A stretch of 32,993 nt of DNA from Candidatus Eiseniibacteriota bacterium (GCA_016178725.1 JACOSV010000036.1:1-32993), one strand, 5' to 3'. Shown: positions 22,995 through 32,384, counted from the first letter of the stretch. The notes: generated by a model from the letters alone, not told the origin. Translations and numbers: made by a program.

Positions 22995-23909
22995 CTAGGC
23001 CCTGTAGGCCTCGCGCAATCGCGGGGTGAGGTCCGCGAGCGCGTCGTCGAACCGGATCGCCGCGACACCCAGCAATCGCTTCAGCCGATCGTTGCGCAGT
23101 CCGCCCATCAGCGGCCGCGGGGCGGCCTGATGCAGCTCGGCGGTGGGCTTGCCCTCGACGATCGAGGCGTCGGCGCCGAGGATAGCGGCGACGCGCGTCG
23201 CGAAGTCGACGCGCGAGATCATCTCGTCGCAGCCGAGGTGCAGCACGCCCGGCGTTCCCGGCGCCGCGATCGCTCCGCGCGCGAGCAGATCGAGCGTCTC
23301 GGCCGCGAGCCACGTGGCGTAGGTCGGCGTCGCGAGCTGATCGCCCGGCACGATCAGCGGCTTCCGCTGTCGGAGGTGATCGAGGCAGCGGATGAGGAAG
23401 TTCTTCACGTCGAAGCCGATGTCGAACACGTTGGTGATGCGCAGCACGGCGTGGCGCCCGAGCGCGCGCACGAGCGCCTCGCCTTCGAGCTTCGAGCGGC
23501 CGTAGACGTTGAGCGGATGCGGCGCCGTGTCCTCGTCGTACGGCCCTTCGCGCCCGTCGAACAGGTAGTCGGTCGAGAAGAAGACCAGCGGCACCCCCGC
23601 GCGGCCGCACCACGCCACGATCGGCTCGAGCTGGCGGACGTTGCGCTCGTGCGTTTCCTCGGGATGCGACTCGCAGTAATCCACGTGCGTGAGCGCGCTG
23701 GTCAGGATCACGAGGCTCGGCGCCACGGAGTCGAGGTACGCGGCGCCCTCGCCGGCGAGATCGAGCGGATCGAGGCCGGGCCCGGGCTGCGTGCGGTACG
23801 TGCCGCGCACCGCGGCGCCGCGCGCGCGCAGCGCGGCGAGGAACGCGCCGCCGACGAGGCCCGACGCGCCGAGGATCACCGGCGCCGCGAGCACGCGCGA
23901 AGCGCTCAT
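22995..23909 (-). CDS. NAD(P)-dependent sugar-nucleotide reductase, RmlD-like
   Basis: 304 residues, short-chain dehydrogenase fold of the dTDP-4-dehydrorhamnose reductase family. The dinucleotide motif GASGLVGGAFLAAL is at 14-27. The family blocks LTSALTHVDYCESHPEETHE and FFSTDYLFDGREGPYDE follow, then the catalytic YGRSKLEGEALVRA (Tyr-x3-Lys). The C-terminal half shows ATPTYATWLAAETLDLL. It would reduce a 4-keto-6-deoxyhexose bound to a nucleotide. Because the cluster's activating enzyme is a cytidylyltransferase, the carrier is probably CDP rather than dTDP; that is inference. It starts 29 bp after the glycosyltransferase stop, in the same operon. Confidence 0.83.
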   Translation of the reverse strand: MSASRVLAAPVILGASGLVGGAFLAALRARGAAVRGTYRTQPGPGLDPLDLAGEGAAYLDSVAPSLVILTSALTHVDYCESHPEETHERNVRQLEPIVAWCGRAGVPLVFFSTDYLFDGREGPYDEDTAPHPLNVYGRSKLEGEALVRALGRHAVLRITNVFDIGFDVKNFLIRCLDHLRQRKPLIVPGDQLATPTYATWLAAETLDLLARGAIAAPGTPGVLHLGCDEMISRVDFATRVAAILGADASIVEGKPTAELHQAAPRPLMGGLRNDRLKRLLGVAAIRFDDALADLTPRLREAYRA

Positions 23910-23938
23910 CGCCTGGGGAGGCGCCGGGTCGCGGCGGT

Positions 23939-24916
23939 TCAGCACCGCGGGCCGAGGCGCTCGAGGTCGTTGGGCGAACGTTCGCGCGGCGAGTTGAGCG
24001 CCGAGCGCCGCCAGTCCACGACCGCGACCGGCCGCCCCACCACGTTGCGATAGTTGCGCGCGGTGTAGAGCGAGAGGAACGCGACGCCGACCGCGAGGTA
24101 GAGGAGATCGGCCATCACCAGCAGCTCGAATCCCCACGGCCAGCGCCCCGTCACCTGCCCCCAGAATCCGAGCCCATTCACGGCGAGGAGCGGCGGCAGC
24201 AGGTAGAGCGGAATGCGCAGCGGCACGGTGGTCGAGGAGAGGATGCCGGCGACCGCGAACCGCCACATGCCGTAGAGGCTGTAGTGGCTGCGTCCCGCGA
24301 TCCGGCGCTGGCGGTTGTAGCGGATCCCCATGCGCCGGTAGCCGACGTGGGCGATCTCCGCGCGCACGAACGGGAACGTGCTCTGGTTCGCGACCACCGC
24401 GTCGCGCACGTCGGCCGAGATCATGCAGAACTCCGCCATGTCGAGCAGGATGTCGCTGTCGGCGATCATCCGGTTGACGCGGTAGAAGATCTTGCGCAGC
24501 CAGGTGAGCACGAACGGCTCGGCGCGCAGGTCGCGCACGCCGTAGACGACGTCGTATCCCTCTTCCCAGTGCCGGATGAACGTGACGATCATCTCGGGCG
24601 GATCCTCGCAGTCGGCGTCGATCACGCACATCGCCTCCCCCGCCGCCTGACGCAGCGCGGCGACGATCGAGTGCTGATAGCCGAAGTTGCGCGACAGCGA
24701 CAGGAGCTGGACGCGCGGGTCCTTGGCGCGCAGCTCCAGCACGCGCTCCGCCGTGCGATCGGTCGAGCGGTTGTCGCTGAAGAGGATCTCGAAGTCGTAG
24801 CGGTCGGCGAGCGGCGCGAGCGCCGCGTTCAGCCGCTCGTAGAAGAGCGGCACGGTCGGCTCCTCGTTGAACACCGGGCACAGGACCGAGATCAGCGTGC
24901 TGCGGGCGTCGTTCAC
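23939..24916 (-). CDS. Family 2 glycosyltransferase with C-terminal membrane helices (DPM1/GtrB-like)
   Basis: 325 residues from a GTG start. The GT-A domain starts with ISVLCPVFNEEPTVPLFYER and shows FEILFSDNRSTDRTAE, LSLSRNFGYQHSIVAALRQA and the metal-binding DADCEDPPE, in place of the more common DADLQDPPE. Two membrane helices follow at about 225-250 and 265-290. This architecture belongs to polyprenyl-phosphate sugar transferases, which load a sugar on undecaprenyl phosphate for use outside the inner membrane, though direct transfer to a glycan is possible. It sits between the epimerase-like and reductase-like genes, so it probably uses the deoxysugar made by its neighbours. Confidence 0.87.
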   Translation of the reverse strand: MNDARSTLISVLCPVFNEEPTVPLFYERLNAALAPLADRYDFEILFSDNRSTDRTAERVLELRAKDPRVQLLSLSRNFGYQHSIVAALRQAAGEAMCVIDADCEDPPEMIVTFIRHWEEGYDVVYGVRDLRAEPFVLTWLRKIFYRVNRMIADSDILLDMAEFCMISADVRDAVVANQSTFPFVRAEIAHVGYRRMGIRYNRQRRIAGRSHYSLYGMWRFAVAGILSSTTVPLRIPLYLLPPLLAVNGLGFWGQVTGRWPWGFELLVMADLLYLAVGVAFLSLYTARNYRNVVGRPVAVVDWRRSALNSPRERSPNDLERLGPRC

Positions 24917-24926
24917 GGAGGCGGGA

Positions 24927-25379
24927 TCAACCCTGCTTCAGCGACCAGTCGTAGGGAATCACGCCGTTCGCGTGCGGATCCATGCGCACGATCTCGTCGG
25001 GATCGTGCGCGAGCGTCGCGCAATTGGCGACCAGCGCCGGCTCGGTGCCGATGCCCTTGAACCCGTTCCACACGCCGGCGGGAACCTGGACGAGACAGTA
25101 GTGGTCCGGACCGAGGAACAGCTCCTGGAGCTTCCCCTTCGTCTTCGATCCCTCGCGCGGATCGAACAGGACGAACTTGATGCGCCCAACCGGCACGGCG
25201 TAGTTGAGCACCATGCGCTTGTGCAGGTGCCAGCCCTTGACGACGCCCGGATAGACCGTCGAGAAGTAGATCTCGCCGAAGCCGTGGAACCAGGGATCCG
25301 AGGCGCGCAGCATGTGCATCACCTTGCCGCGCTCGTCGGGGATGACGCGCAGCGGCTGGACGACCACGCCATCGATCAC
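24927..25379 (-). CDS. RmlC-like cupin, putative nucleotide-sugar 3,5-epimerase
   Basis: 150 residues from the GTG at 25377-25379, overlapping the previous stop as GTGA. It aligns with the dTDP-4-dehydrorhamnose 3,5-epimerase fold: GVVKGWHLHKRM matches the RmlC RGLHxQ strand and keeps the catalytic His. KFVLFDPREGSKTKGKLQEL and LVQVPAGVWNGFKGI follow. Where RmlC has AHGF, this protein has WNGF. Where RmlC has the catalytic Tyr (YxPxxE), this protein reads LAHDPDEIV, so His stands in place of Tyr. The reaction may therefore be a single epimerisation or an isomerisation. Placement between a 4,6-dehydratase and a 4-ketoreductase fits an epimerase step on a 4-keto-6-deoxy sugar. Its short length is also unlike RmlC (about 180). 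Confidence 0.75.
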   Translation of the reverse strand: MIDGVVVQPLRVIPDERGKVMHMLRASDPWFHGFGEIYFSTVYPGVVKGWHLHKRMVLNYAVPVGRIKFVLFDPREGSKTKGKLQELFLGPDHYCLVQVPAGVWNGFKGIGTEPALVANCATLAHDPDEIVRMDPHANGVIPYDWSLKQG

Positions 25380-26377
25380 GCCGCTCCCCCGTGCGCGCCG
25401 TTCGCGGCGATGAACTCGCGATACCACTCGACCGTCTCGCCGAGTCCCTGATCGAGCGCGTAGCGCGAGCTCCAGCCGAGGACCGCGCGCGCGCGCTCCG
25501 ACGACAGGTACTGGCGCGCGATCTCCGCGACCGCCTCGCCACGCACGTCGGGCCGTGGCTCGACCTTCATCGTCTTCCCGATCGCCTCGACCACTTCGAG
25601 GACCGAGAGCGGCCGACCGGCGGAGAAGTTGAACGCCTCGCCCGTGACCTCCGGCCGCCGCACGTGCTCGGCGAGCGTCAGGTACGCCTCGACGACTTCC
25701 TTCACATAGACGTAGTCGCGCACCAGGGTCCCGTCGCTGCGGATGATCGGCCGCTCGCGCTTGAGCAGCGAGCGGATCGTGCCGGGCACGATGCGGTCCC
25801 AGTTGAGGTCGCCGCCGCCGTAGATGTTGCCGCAGCGCGCGATCGCGATCGGCAGCCGGTAGGTGGCGAAGTAGCTGCGCGCGATCACGTCGGTGCAGAG
25901 CTTGGACGTGTCGTACGGGAACCGCGCGTCGAGCGGCGTGGCCTCGGTGTAGGGCAGCGTCGCCGCATCGCCGTAGGCCTTGTCGCTCGAGGCGACCACG
26001 ATCCCATGCACCCAGTCGGCGTGCCGGCGGCACGCTTCGAGCAGTGTGTACGTGCCGCGCACGTTGGATTCGAACGTCTCGTAGGGGTCGCGGTAGGCGC
26101 AGCGGACCTGCGTCTGCGCGGCGAGATGGAACACGGTGTCGGGGCGATGGTGGTTGAGCGCGCGACCGACGACCGAAAGATCCTCGACGGCGCCGTTCAC
26201 CACCGACGTGCGCGCGATGTCGCCGCTCCGCAGCAGCTCCGACTGCGGATCGGCGTCGCGCACCAGCACCGTGACGTCGCTGCCGCGCTCGAGCAGCGCG
26301 CGCACCAGCCACGATCCGACGAGCCCGGTCGCGCCGGTGACGAAGACGCGGCGGCCGGCCCAGCCCGTCGCGGTCAC
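25376..26377 (-). CDS. rfbG: NAD-dependent sugar-nucleotide 4,6-dehydratase, CDP-glucose 4,6-dehydratase-like
   Basis: 333 residues from the GTG at 26375-26377, which overlaps the rfbF stop as GTGA; an in-frame ATG lies 15 bases upstream. Extended SDR fold: RRVFVTGATGLVGSWLVRAL (NAD loop), VFHLAAQTQVRCAYRDPYET, catalytic SSDKAYGD (Ser-Asp-Lys) and YDTSKLCTDV (Tyr-x3-Lys), then ARCGNIYGGGDLNWDRIVPG and RSDGTLVRDYVYVKEVVEAY. The SDK triad marks a 4,6-dehydratase. GDP-mannose 4,6-dehydratase relatives look similar, and I choose CDP-glucose because a glucose-1-phosphate cytidylyltransferase is directly upstream. Product would be CDP-4-keto-6-deoxyglucose. Confidence 0.78.
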   Translation of the reverse strand: MTATGWAGRRVFVTGATGLVGSWLVRALLERGSDVTVLVRDADPQSELLRSGDIARTSVVNGAVEDLSVVGRALNHHRPDTVFHLAAQTQVRCAYRDPYETFESNVRGTYTLLEACRRHADWVHGIVVASSDKAYGDAATLPYTEATPLDARFPYDTSKLCTDVIARSYFATYRLPIAIARCGNIYGGGDLNWDRIVPGTIRSLLKRERPIIRSDGTLVRDYVYVKEVVEAYLTLAEHVRRPEVTGEAFNFSAGRPLSVLEVVEAIGKTMKVEPRPDVRGEAVAEIARQYLSSERARAVLGWSSRYALDQGLGETVEWYREFIAANGAHGGAA

Positions 26378-27144
26378 CGCGCCCCCACCCATGGGGGCGA
26401 GCCGCTCTCCCACAGCGCCGTCAGCGCCTTCACGTCGCGCAGCGTGTCCATGCACTGCCAGAAGCCATCGTGCCGGAACGCGCACAGCTGACCCTCGGCG
26501 CTCAAGCGCGTGAGCACGTCGTGCTCGAGGTTGCTCTCGTCACCGGCGATGTAGTCGAGCACGCCGGGCTCGAGCACCATGAAGCCGCCGTTGATCCAGC
26601 CCTGGCGTGTCTGCGGCTTCTCGGTGAACGACGCGACCTCGTGATGGTTCAGGTCCATCTCGCCGAAGCGCGCCGGCGGATGGACGGCGGTGACCGTGGC
26701 GAGCTTGCCGTGGCTCTTGTGGAACGCGACCAGCCCCTTGAGATCTACGTTCGAGAGCCCGTCGCCGTACGTGAGCATGAACGTCTCGCGCTTCAGATGC
26801 GGCGCGCAGCGCTTGAGCCGGCCGCCGGTCAGCGTGTCCTTCCCGGTCTCGATCAGGCTCACGCGCCAGTCGCGATTCGGCGCGGCGTCACGCGTGACGC
26901 CGCCGCTCGCCAGGTCCACCGAGAGGTTGCCCGAGAGCGTCGTCCAGTCCATGACGTAGCGCTTGATCATGTGGCCGAGGTAGCCGAGCGCGAGGACGAA
27001 GTCCCTGTGTCCGTGCGCGTCGTACAGATCCATGATGTGGTGGAGGATGGGCCGGTCGCCGATCTCCACCAGCGGCTTGGGCCGCACGGTCGTTTCCTCG
27101 GCGAGGCGCGTACCGAGCCCGCCGGCCAGGATCACGGTCTGCAT
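26374..27144 (-). CDS. rfbF: Glucose-1-phosphate cytidylyltransferase
   Basis: 256 residues, the usual length (Salmonella RfbF 257). It makes CDP-glucose from CTP and glucose-1-phosphate. It matches RfbF along its length: MQTVILAGGLGTRLAEETTV, RPKPLVEIGDRPILHHIMDL, TGKDTLTGGRLKR, FMLTYGDGLSNVDLKGL, PPARFGEMDL, INGGFMVLEPGVLDYI and DGFWQCMDTLRDVKAL. An in-frame extension upstream to 27255 lacks conservation, so the ATG at 27142-27144 is chosen. It is the first gene of rfbF-rfbG-rmlC-like-GT2-rmlD-like, preceded by 180 bp that contain a hairpin and a weak promoter candidate. Confidence 0.93.
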   Translation of the reverse strand: MQTVILAGGLGTRLAEETTVRPKPLVEIGDRPILHHIMDLYDAHGHRDFVLALGYLGHMIKRYVMDWTTLSGNLSVDLASGGVTRDAAPNRDWRVSLIETGKDTLTGGRLKRCAPHLKRETFMLTYGDGLSNVDLKGLVAFHKSHGKLATVTAVHPPARFGEMDLNHHEVASFTEKPQTRQGWINGGFMVLEPGVLDYIAGDESNLEHDVLTRLSAEGQLCAFRHDGFWQCMDTLRDVKALTALWESGSPPWVGAR

Positions 27145-27230
27145 GGAATGGGCGTCTCTCGTTCCTTGGGCGCGTTCGGTCGCGGCCCCGCATTGCGGGC
27201 GCGGTATCGGGGTGCGACAGGCCGCGAAAG

Positions 27231-27260
27231 AGCATCGCACCCGGCCGCCGCTCATGGCAA
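27231..27260 (-). promoter_or_regulatory. Weak promoter candidate for the sugar cluster
   Basis: Minus-strand TTGCCA (27255-27260), 18 bp, GATGCT (27231-27236), the latter preceded by TGC as in extended -10 elements. The leader would be about 80 nt. Position between the rnc-side hairpin and rfbF is right; sequence match is only fair. Confidence 0.28.
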
Positions 27261-27274
27261 GGGCGCGTCACAGC

Positions 27275-27300
27275 ACGGGGCCCGCGGGCGGGGGCCCCGT
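27275..27300 (-). terminator. Strong GC hairpin downstream of rnc
   Basis: Perfect 9-bp stem (acggggccc at 27275-27283, gggccccgt at 27292-27300) with an 8-nt loop, beginning 24 bases after the rnc stop. There is no U-tract. It probably marks the end of the fab-rnc transcript or protects its 3' end. Confidence 0.45.
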
Positions 27301-27324
27301 ACATGCGTGCAATCCGCCCGATCG

Positions 27325-28863
27325 TTACCGGCCGCGGCGGGAGCGCCTCCCCCACGCCGGCGGCGGCGGTGATGCCGGAGGCGGCGCGGGCTTCTCGACC
27401 TCCGGATAGCGCGGGCCTGCGTCTTCGTCGGCCGACGTCGCTTCGCGATCGGTCGCGTCGTCCGGAGCGTCGTTCGGCTCGGCGACCGGAGGCTCGGGCG
27501 CCTCGATCGCGTCGAACGGCTCGAAGGCCGGCGGCTCCTCATCGTCCTCGATCGGCGCGACGCGCGCCGGCGGTTCCTCGATCGCCTCGCGGCGCTCGCG
27601 ACGCGGCTGGGGTGCGGGCGGCGCCGAAACGCTCGGCCGCATCGGCTCCCAGCGCATCGGCTCACCCGCGGGCGCGGCGCCGATCGGACCCTCGGGCCGT
27701 CCGACCTCCTCGTTCTCGTCCTCGTCGGCCGCGCGCGGCGGCGGCTCGACCTCGGGCATCCGCGATGCCGCGGGCGGCGCCGCAGGTCGCGTGAAACGGC
27801 TCGACTCGCGCGTCTCGCCACTCTCCGGCGCAACGCGCGGCGTCCGCTCGCCACCGGCCGGCGCATCGCCGCGCTCCGTGCGCGCGCGCTCGCGCGGACC
27901 CGGCGCAGCGTCGCCCGCGGGCGCGACGCTCACCTCGCCGCGCGGCGCATCGCCGCGTTCGCGGCGACCACGGCCGCCGCGCCGTCCGCGGCGCCGGCGG
28001 CGGCCCTCGTCGCTCTCTTCACCGCCGTCGTCGGCCTCGGCGGTCCCGGCCCCGCCCCTGGCCGGACGTTCCTCGCCACGCGCCTCCGGCTCGCCGCGCG
28101 CCGGCGCTTCGTGCCGGGCCGGCTCGCCGCCCGAACGCGGACCGCGCTCCGAGCGCCGCGTCTCGCGATCCGAAAGCGGTCCGTTCTCGACCGCTTCGAG
28201 CGCATTGCGCGCCGCCGCCTGCTCGGCCTCCTTCTTGTTGCGCCCGCGGCCTTCGCCCAGCACTCGGCGGCCGACCATCACCTCGACCATGAACTGCTTC
28301 GAGTGATCGGGCCCCATCTCGCTGCGGATGCGATACACCGGATGCGTGCGGAACGTGCTCTGCACGTACTCCTGCAGGTGGCTCTTGTAGTTGGTGTGGC
28401 GCTTGTCGGCGGCGATGTCACTCGAGTCCTTGAGCAACCAGCGGTGGATGAACGCCCGCGCCGCTTCGAACCCCTGATCGAGGTAGATCGCACCGATCAC
28501 CGACTCGAACGCGTCGGCGAGAATCGACAGGCGCTGCCGGCCGCCCGATTCGACCTCGGAGTGACTCATGAACACGAAGCGGCCGAGGCCCATCGCCAGC
28601 GCGCGGCGCGAGAGGATCGCCTTCGACACCAGCAGGGACTTGGTCTTCGTGAGCTGCCCTTCGTGCTCGCTCGGGTGCGAGCGGTAGAGGAACTCGCTGG
28701 TCACGAGCCCGAGCACCGAATCGCCGAGGAACTCGAGACGCTCGTTCGACTCGCGCGGGCCCTGTCCGGTGACGTGGAGATACGAACGGTGCGTGAGCGC
28801 GAGCTTGAGCAGCCCGCGGTCCTGGAACGTGATGCCGTACTGCTTCGCGAAGTCGGCCATCAT
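27325..28863 (-). CDS. rnc: Ribonuclease III with long disordered C-terminal extension
   Basis: 512 residues from the ATG at 28861-28863 (AGGA Shine-Dalgarno 7 nt upstream). RNase III cleaves double-stranded RNA in rRNA maturation. The catalytic domain has NERLEFLGDSVLGL (E44, D48) and LADAFESVIGAIYL (D107, E110). The dsRNA-binding domain covers about 138-205 (NYKSHLQEYVQ, GEGRGRNKKEAEQAAARNAL). E. coli RNase III ends about there (226), but this protein adds about 300 residues rich in Arg, Glu, Pro and Ala, including [18 protein letters not shown], with an acidic Pro-rich end. The frame stays open upstream through 191 bp of basic sequence (containing ILGWLKGLFSPAKP) to an ATG at 29172 inside fabF, so a longer N-terminus is possible. 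Position after fabF is conserved in many bacteria. Confidence 0.9.
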   Translation of the reverse strand: MMADFAKQYGITFQDRGLLKLALTHRSYLHVTGQGPRESNERLEFLGDSVLGLVTSEFLYRSHPSEHEGQLTKTKSLLVSKAILSRRALAMGLGRFVFMSHSEVESGGRQRLSILADAFESVIGAIYLDQGFEAARAFIHRWLLKDSSDIAADKRHTNYKSHLQEYVQSTFRTHPVYRIRSEMGPDHSKQFMVEVMVGRRVLGEGRGRNKKEAEQAAARNALEAVENGPLSDRETRRSERGPRSGGEPARHEAPARGEPEARGEERPARGGAGTAEADDGGEESDEGRRRRRGRRGGRGRRERGDAPRGEVSVAPAGDAAPGPRERARTERGDAPAGGERTPRVAPESGETRESSRFTRPAAPPAASRMPEVEPPPRAADEDENEEVGRPEGPIGAAPAGEPMRWEPMRPSVSAPPAPQPRRERREAIEEPPARVAPIEDDEEPPAFEPFDAIEAPEPPVAEPNDAPDDATDREATSADEDAGPRYPEVEKPAPPPASPPPPAWGRRSRRGR

Positions 28864-29054
28864 GCGAACTTCCTGATCGCCGACGGCGGCCGCGGGCAGG
28901 CGGCCGCGCGGGCCGGCAGGCGCCGGCGCGGGCTTCGCGGGTGAGAAGAGGCCTTTGAGCCAGCCGAGGATCGAGCGCTTCGGCGCCGCGACCGGCTGAC
29001 GCGGGCCGCGGCCACGGCCGCGGCCGCCGCGCCGTCGCGAACGGCGTGCGCTGT

Positions 29055-30287
29055 CTACGTTGCGGCCCTCAGGGCCAGAGTCACGTTGTGTCCCCCGAAC
29101 CCGAACGAGTTCGAGAGAGCGGCCGTCACGCGTTGCGTTCGGGCCTGAAGGGGAACGAAATCGAGGTCGCATGTGGGATCCAATTGTTCGAGGTTGATGG
29201 TCGGAGGGACGATTCCGCGCGCGATTGTCAGGGCGGTGGCCACCGCTTCGATGCCCCCGGCCGCACCCAGCAGGTGCCCGGTCATCGACTTGGTCGAGCT
29301 CACCGCGAGACGGCGCGCGTGATCGCCGAACACGGACTTGATCGCCGCCACTTCGGCCGGGTCGCCGGCGGGCGTCGAGGTGCCGTGTGCGTTCACGTAC
29401 TGCAGTTGGTCCACGGGGAGACGTGCGTCGTCGAGCGCGCGGCGCATCGCGCGCGCCGCGCCTTCCCCGTCCACGCAGGGCGCGGTCATGTGATACGCGT
29501 CCCCGCTGGCGCCGTAACCCAGGAGCTCGCAGATCGGTGTTGCGCCGCGGCGGCGCGCGTGGTCCTCGGTCTCGAGGACCAGCATCGCCGCGCCTTCGCC
29601 GATGACGAATCCGTCCCGACCGGCATCGAAGGGACGGCTGGCGCGCTGCGGTTCGTCGTTACGTGTCGAAAGCGCCCGCGCGCTGCCGAAGCCGGCCAGC
29701 GCCATGGGCGTGATGGTCGCCTCGCTCCCGCCCGCGAGGATGACGTCGGCATCGCCGGCGCGGAGGAGGCGCAACGCCTCGCCGATCGCATGCGCCCCCG
29801 AGGCGCACGCCGAAACGGTGGCGAAGTTGGGTCCCTGGAGTCCGAACTGAATCGAGATCTGGCCGGCCGCCATGTCGACGATCATCATGGGAATGAAGAA
29901 CGGGCTAACGCGGCCCGGTCCCTTGTGGACCAGCTGCGAGTGCTGTTCTTCGAACGTCTCCATGCCGCCGATGCCCGAGCCGACGATCACGCCGATGCGC
30001 CGACGGTCGAGCGTCTCGAGGTCGAGCCCCGCGCCGCGGATCGCCTCGTGCGCGGCGACCACCGCGAACTGGACGAAGCGATCCATGCGCTTCGCGTCCT
30101 TGCGGTCGATCACGCCCTCGGTCGAGAAGCCCTTCACCTCGCAGGCAAACCGCGTCGAGTAGTTCGCGGTGTCGAAGCGGGTGATCGGGCCCGCGCCGGA
30201 CACTCCGGCGATCAGGTTCTTCCAGAACACGTCCGTGCCGTTGCCGAGGGGCGAGACGACGCCCGTACCGGTCACCAGCACCTTCAT
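29055..30287 (-). CDS. fabF: 3-oxoacyl-[acyl-carrier-protein] synthase II
   Basis: 410 residues from the ATG at 30285-30287 (GGAG close upstream; an in-frame GTG lies 9 bases earlier). FabF elongates acyl-ACP by decarboxylative condensation with malonyl-ACP. It begins MKVLVTGTGVVSPLGNGTDV. The Cys-His-His triad is in VSACASGAHAIGEAL (Cys), VNAHGTSTPAGDPAE (His) and STKSMTGHLLGAAGGIEAVA (Lys and His), and it ends with NSFGFGGHNVTLAL. Length and motifs are fully typical. It follows acpP by 17 bp in the fab operon. Confidence 0.97.
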   Translation of the reverse strand: MKVLVTGTGVVSPLGNGTDVFWKNLIAGVSGAGPITRFDTANYSTRFACEVKGFSTEGVIDRKDAKRMDRFVQFAVVAAHEAIRGAGLDLETLDRRRIGVIVGSGIGGMETFEEQHSQLVHKGPGRVSPFFIPMMIVDMAAGQISIQFGLQGPNFATVSACASGAHAIGEALRLLRAGDADVILAGGSEATITPMALAGFGSARALSTRNDEPQRASRPFDAGRDGFVIGEGAAMLVLETEDHARRRGATPICELLGYGASGDAYHMTAPCVDGEGAARAMRRALDDARLPVDQLQYVNAHGTSTPAGDPAEVAAIKSVFGDHARRLAVSSTKSMTGHLLGAAGGIEAVATALTIARGIVPPTINLEQLDPTCDLDFVPLQARTQRVTAALSNSFGFGGHNVTLALRAAT

Positions 30288-30304
30288 GGGCTCCACGGAT
30301 TCGA

Positions 30305-30553
30305 TTAGGACGCGGCGGTCGCGTGTGACTTGAGGTAGTTCATCGCGTCGCCGACGGTCTTGAGCTTGTCGGCTTCCTCGTCGGGAATCTCGAGACCGAA
30401 TTGCTCCTCGAGCTCCATGACCAGCTCGACGATGTCGAGCGAGTCGGCGCCGAGATCCTCGATGAACTTCGCCTCGGGGGTGAGCTGCTTGAGATCGACT
30501 TCGAGCTCCTTGGCGATGATCTCCTTCACCTTGTCTTCACTGAACGCTGCCAC
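30305..30553 (-). CDS. acpP: Acyl carrier protein
   Basis: 82 residues. It carries growing acyl chains on 4'-phosphopantetheine attached to the Ser of [20 protein letters not shown]. It is acidic, with the usual four-helix pattern and the conserved [19 protein letters not shown]. The GTG at 30551-30553 is chosen because a near-perfect AGGAGG (30562-30567) sits 8 nt upstream, the strongest ribosome site in the window, in keeping with the very high expression of ACP. A GTG nine bases upstream would overlap the Shine-Dalgarno. It lies between fabG and fabF as usual. Confidence 0.97.
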   Translation of the reverse strand: MAAFSEDKVKEIIAKELEVDLKQLTPEAKFIEDLGADSLDIVELVMELEEQFGLEIPDEEADKLKTVGDAMNYLKSHATAAS

Positions 30554-30627
30554 TGCCTTCACCTCCTGTGATGGGGTTGCCTGATGCGGACGCCCCGTCG
30601 CGCGGGGCCGGCCGCGGTTGCATTCGA

Positions 30628-31409
<782 letters not shown>

Positions 31410-31413
<4 letters not shown>

Positions 31414-32384
31414 GCCCCCTCCGCCCGCGCGCCCGCGCTCGGCGCGGCCGCGCCGTCGCCCAGGGCCGCCACCGTCTTCTCGAAGCTCTCGGGGTCGCCC
31501 ACGTCCCACGAGGCGATCGCCTTGTCGAGGCTGCGCAGCAGGCCGCGCAGCACCGTGCCGGTGCCGACCTCGACGAAGCCCTGCGCCCCGAGCGCGACGA
31601 GACGGCGCATCGAATCCTCCCAGCGCACCGCGCCGAGCAGCTGGCGCTCGAGCGCCGCGCGGATCTCGGCGCCGCGGCGCAGCGGCTCGGCCGAGACGTT
31701 GGCGATCACCGGCACCTTCGCGTCGAGCACCGACACGCCGGCGAGCGCCTCGGCGAGCCCGGCGGAGGCGGGCGACATGAGCGGCGAATGGAACGCGCCG
31801 CTCACCGTGAGCACGATCGCGCGCTTCGCGCCGAGCTCGCGGGCGAGCTCGCACGCACGCTCGACCGCGGCCCGCTCGCCCGAGATCACGATCTGCTCGG
31901 GCGCGTTGAGATTCGCGGGGGTGACGATGCCCCGCTCCGCCGCGCGCGCGCAGGCCTCGGCGACGCGCTCGGCGTCGAGGCCCAGGATCGCGGCCATCGT
32001 GCCCGGACGCTCGAGGCCGGCCTGATACATGAGCTCGCCGCGGCGGTGGACGAGACGCACCGCGTCCTCGAAATCGAGCGCACCGGCGGCGACGCACGCC
32101 GAGTACTCGCCGAGGCTGTGGCCCGCGACCCAGCGCGGCCGGATGCCGGCATCCTCGAGCAGCCGATACGCCGCGATGCTGTGCGTGAGCAGCGCCGGCT
32201 GCGCGTGCACGGTCTTGGTCAGCTCCTCGGCCGGCCCCTTCCAGCACAGATCGGAGAGCCGGTAGCCGAGCGCGCGGTCGGCGCGCTCGAACACGTGGCG
32301 CGCGACCGGGTGGCGCTCGGCGAGCGCCGCGCCCATGCCGACCGCCTGCGCGCCCTGGCCGGGAAAGAGGAAGGCGAGGTTCAC
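31410..32384 (-). CDS. fabD: Malonyl-CoA:ACP transacylase
   Basis: 324 residues from the GTG at 32382-32384, overlapping the fabH stop as GTGA. FabD moves malonyl from CoA to ACP. It starts [20 protein letters not shown]; the nucleophile elbow is [16 protein letters not shown] (Ser), [10 protein letters not shown] has the catalytic His and [15 protein letters not shown] is typical, as is [16 protein letters not shown] near the end. Its C-terminus is slightly extended and Ala-rich. An in-frame GTG/ATG extension into fabH is not conserved and is rejected as start. Confidence 0.95.

Noticed and set aside
22995..27144. Sugar cluster as a recently acquired island
   Set aside because: Base composition and codon style look like the flanking core genes, and there are no integrase, tRNA or repeat borders.
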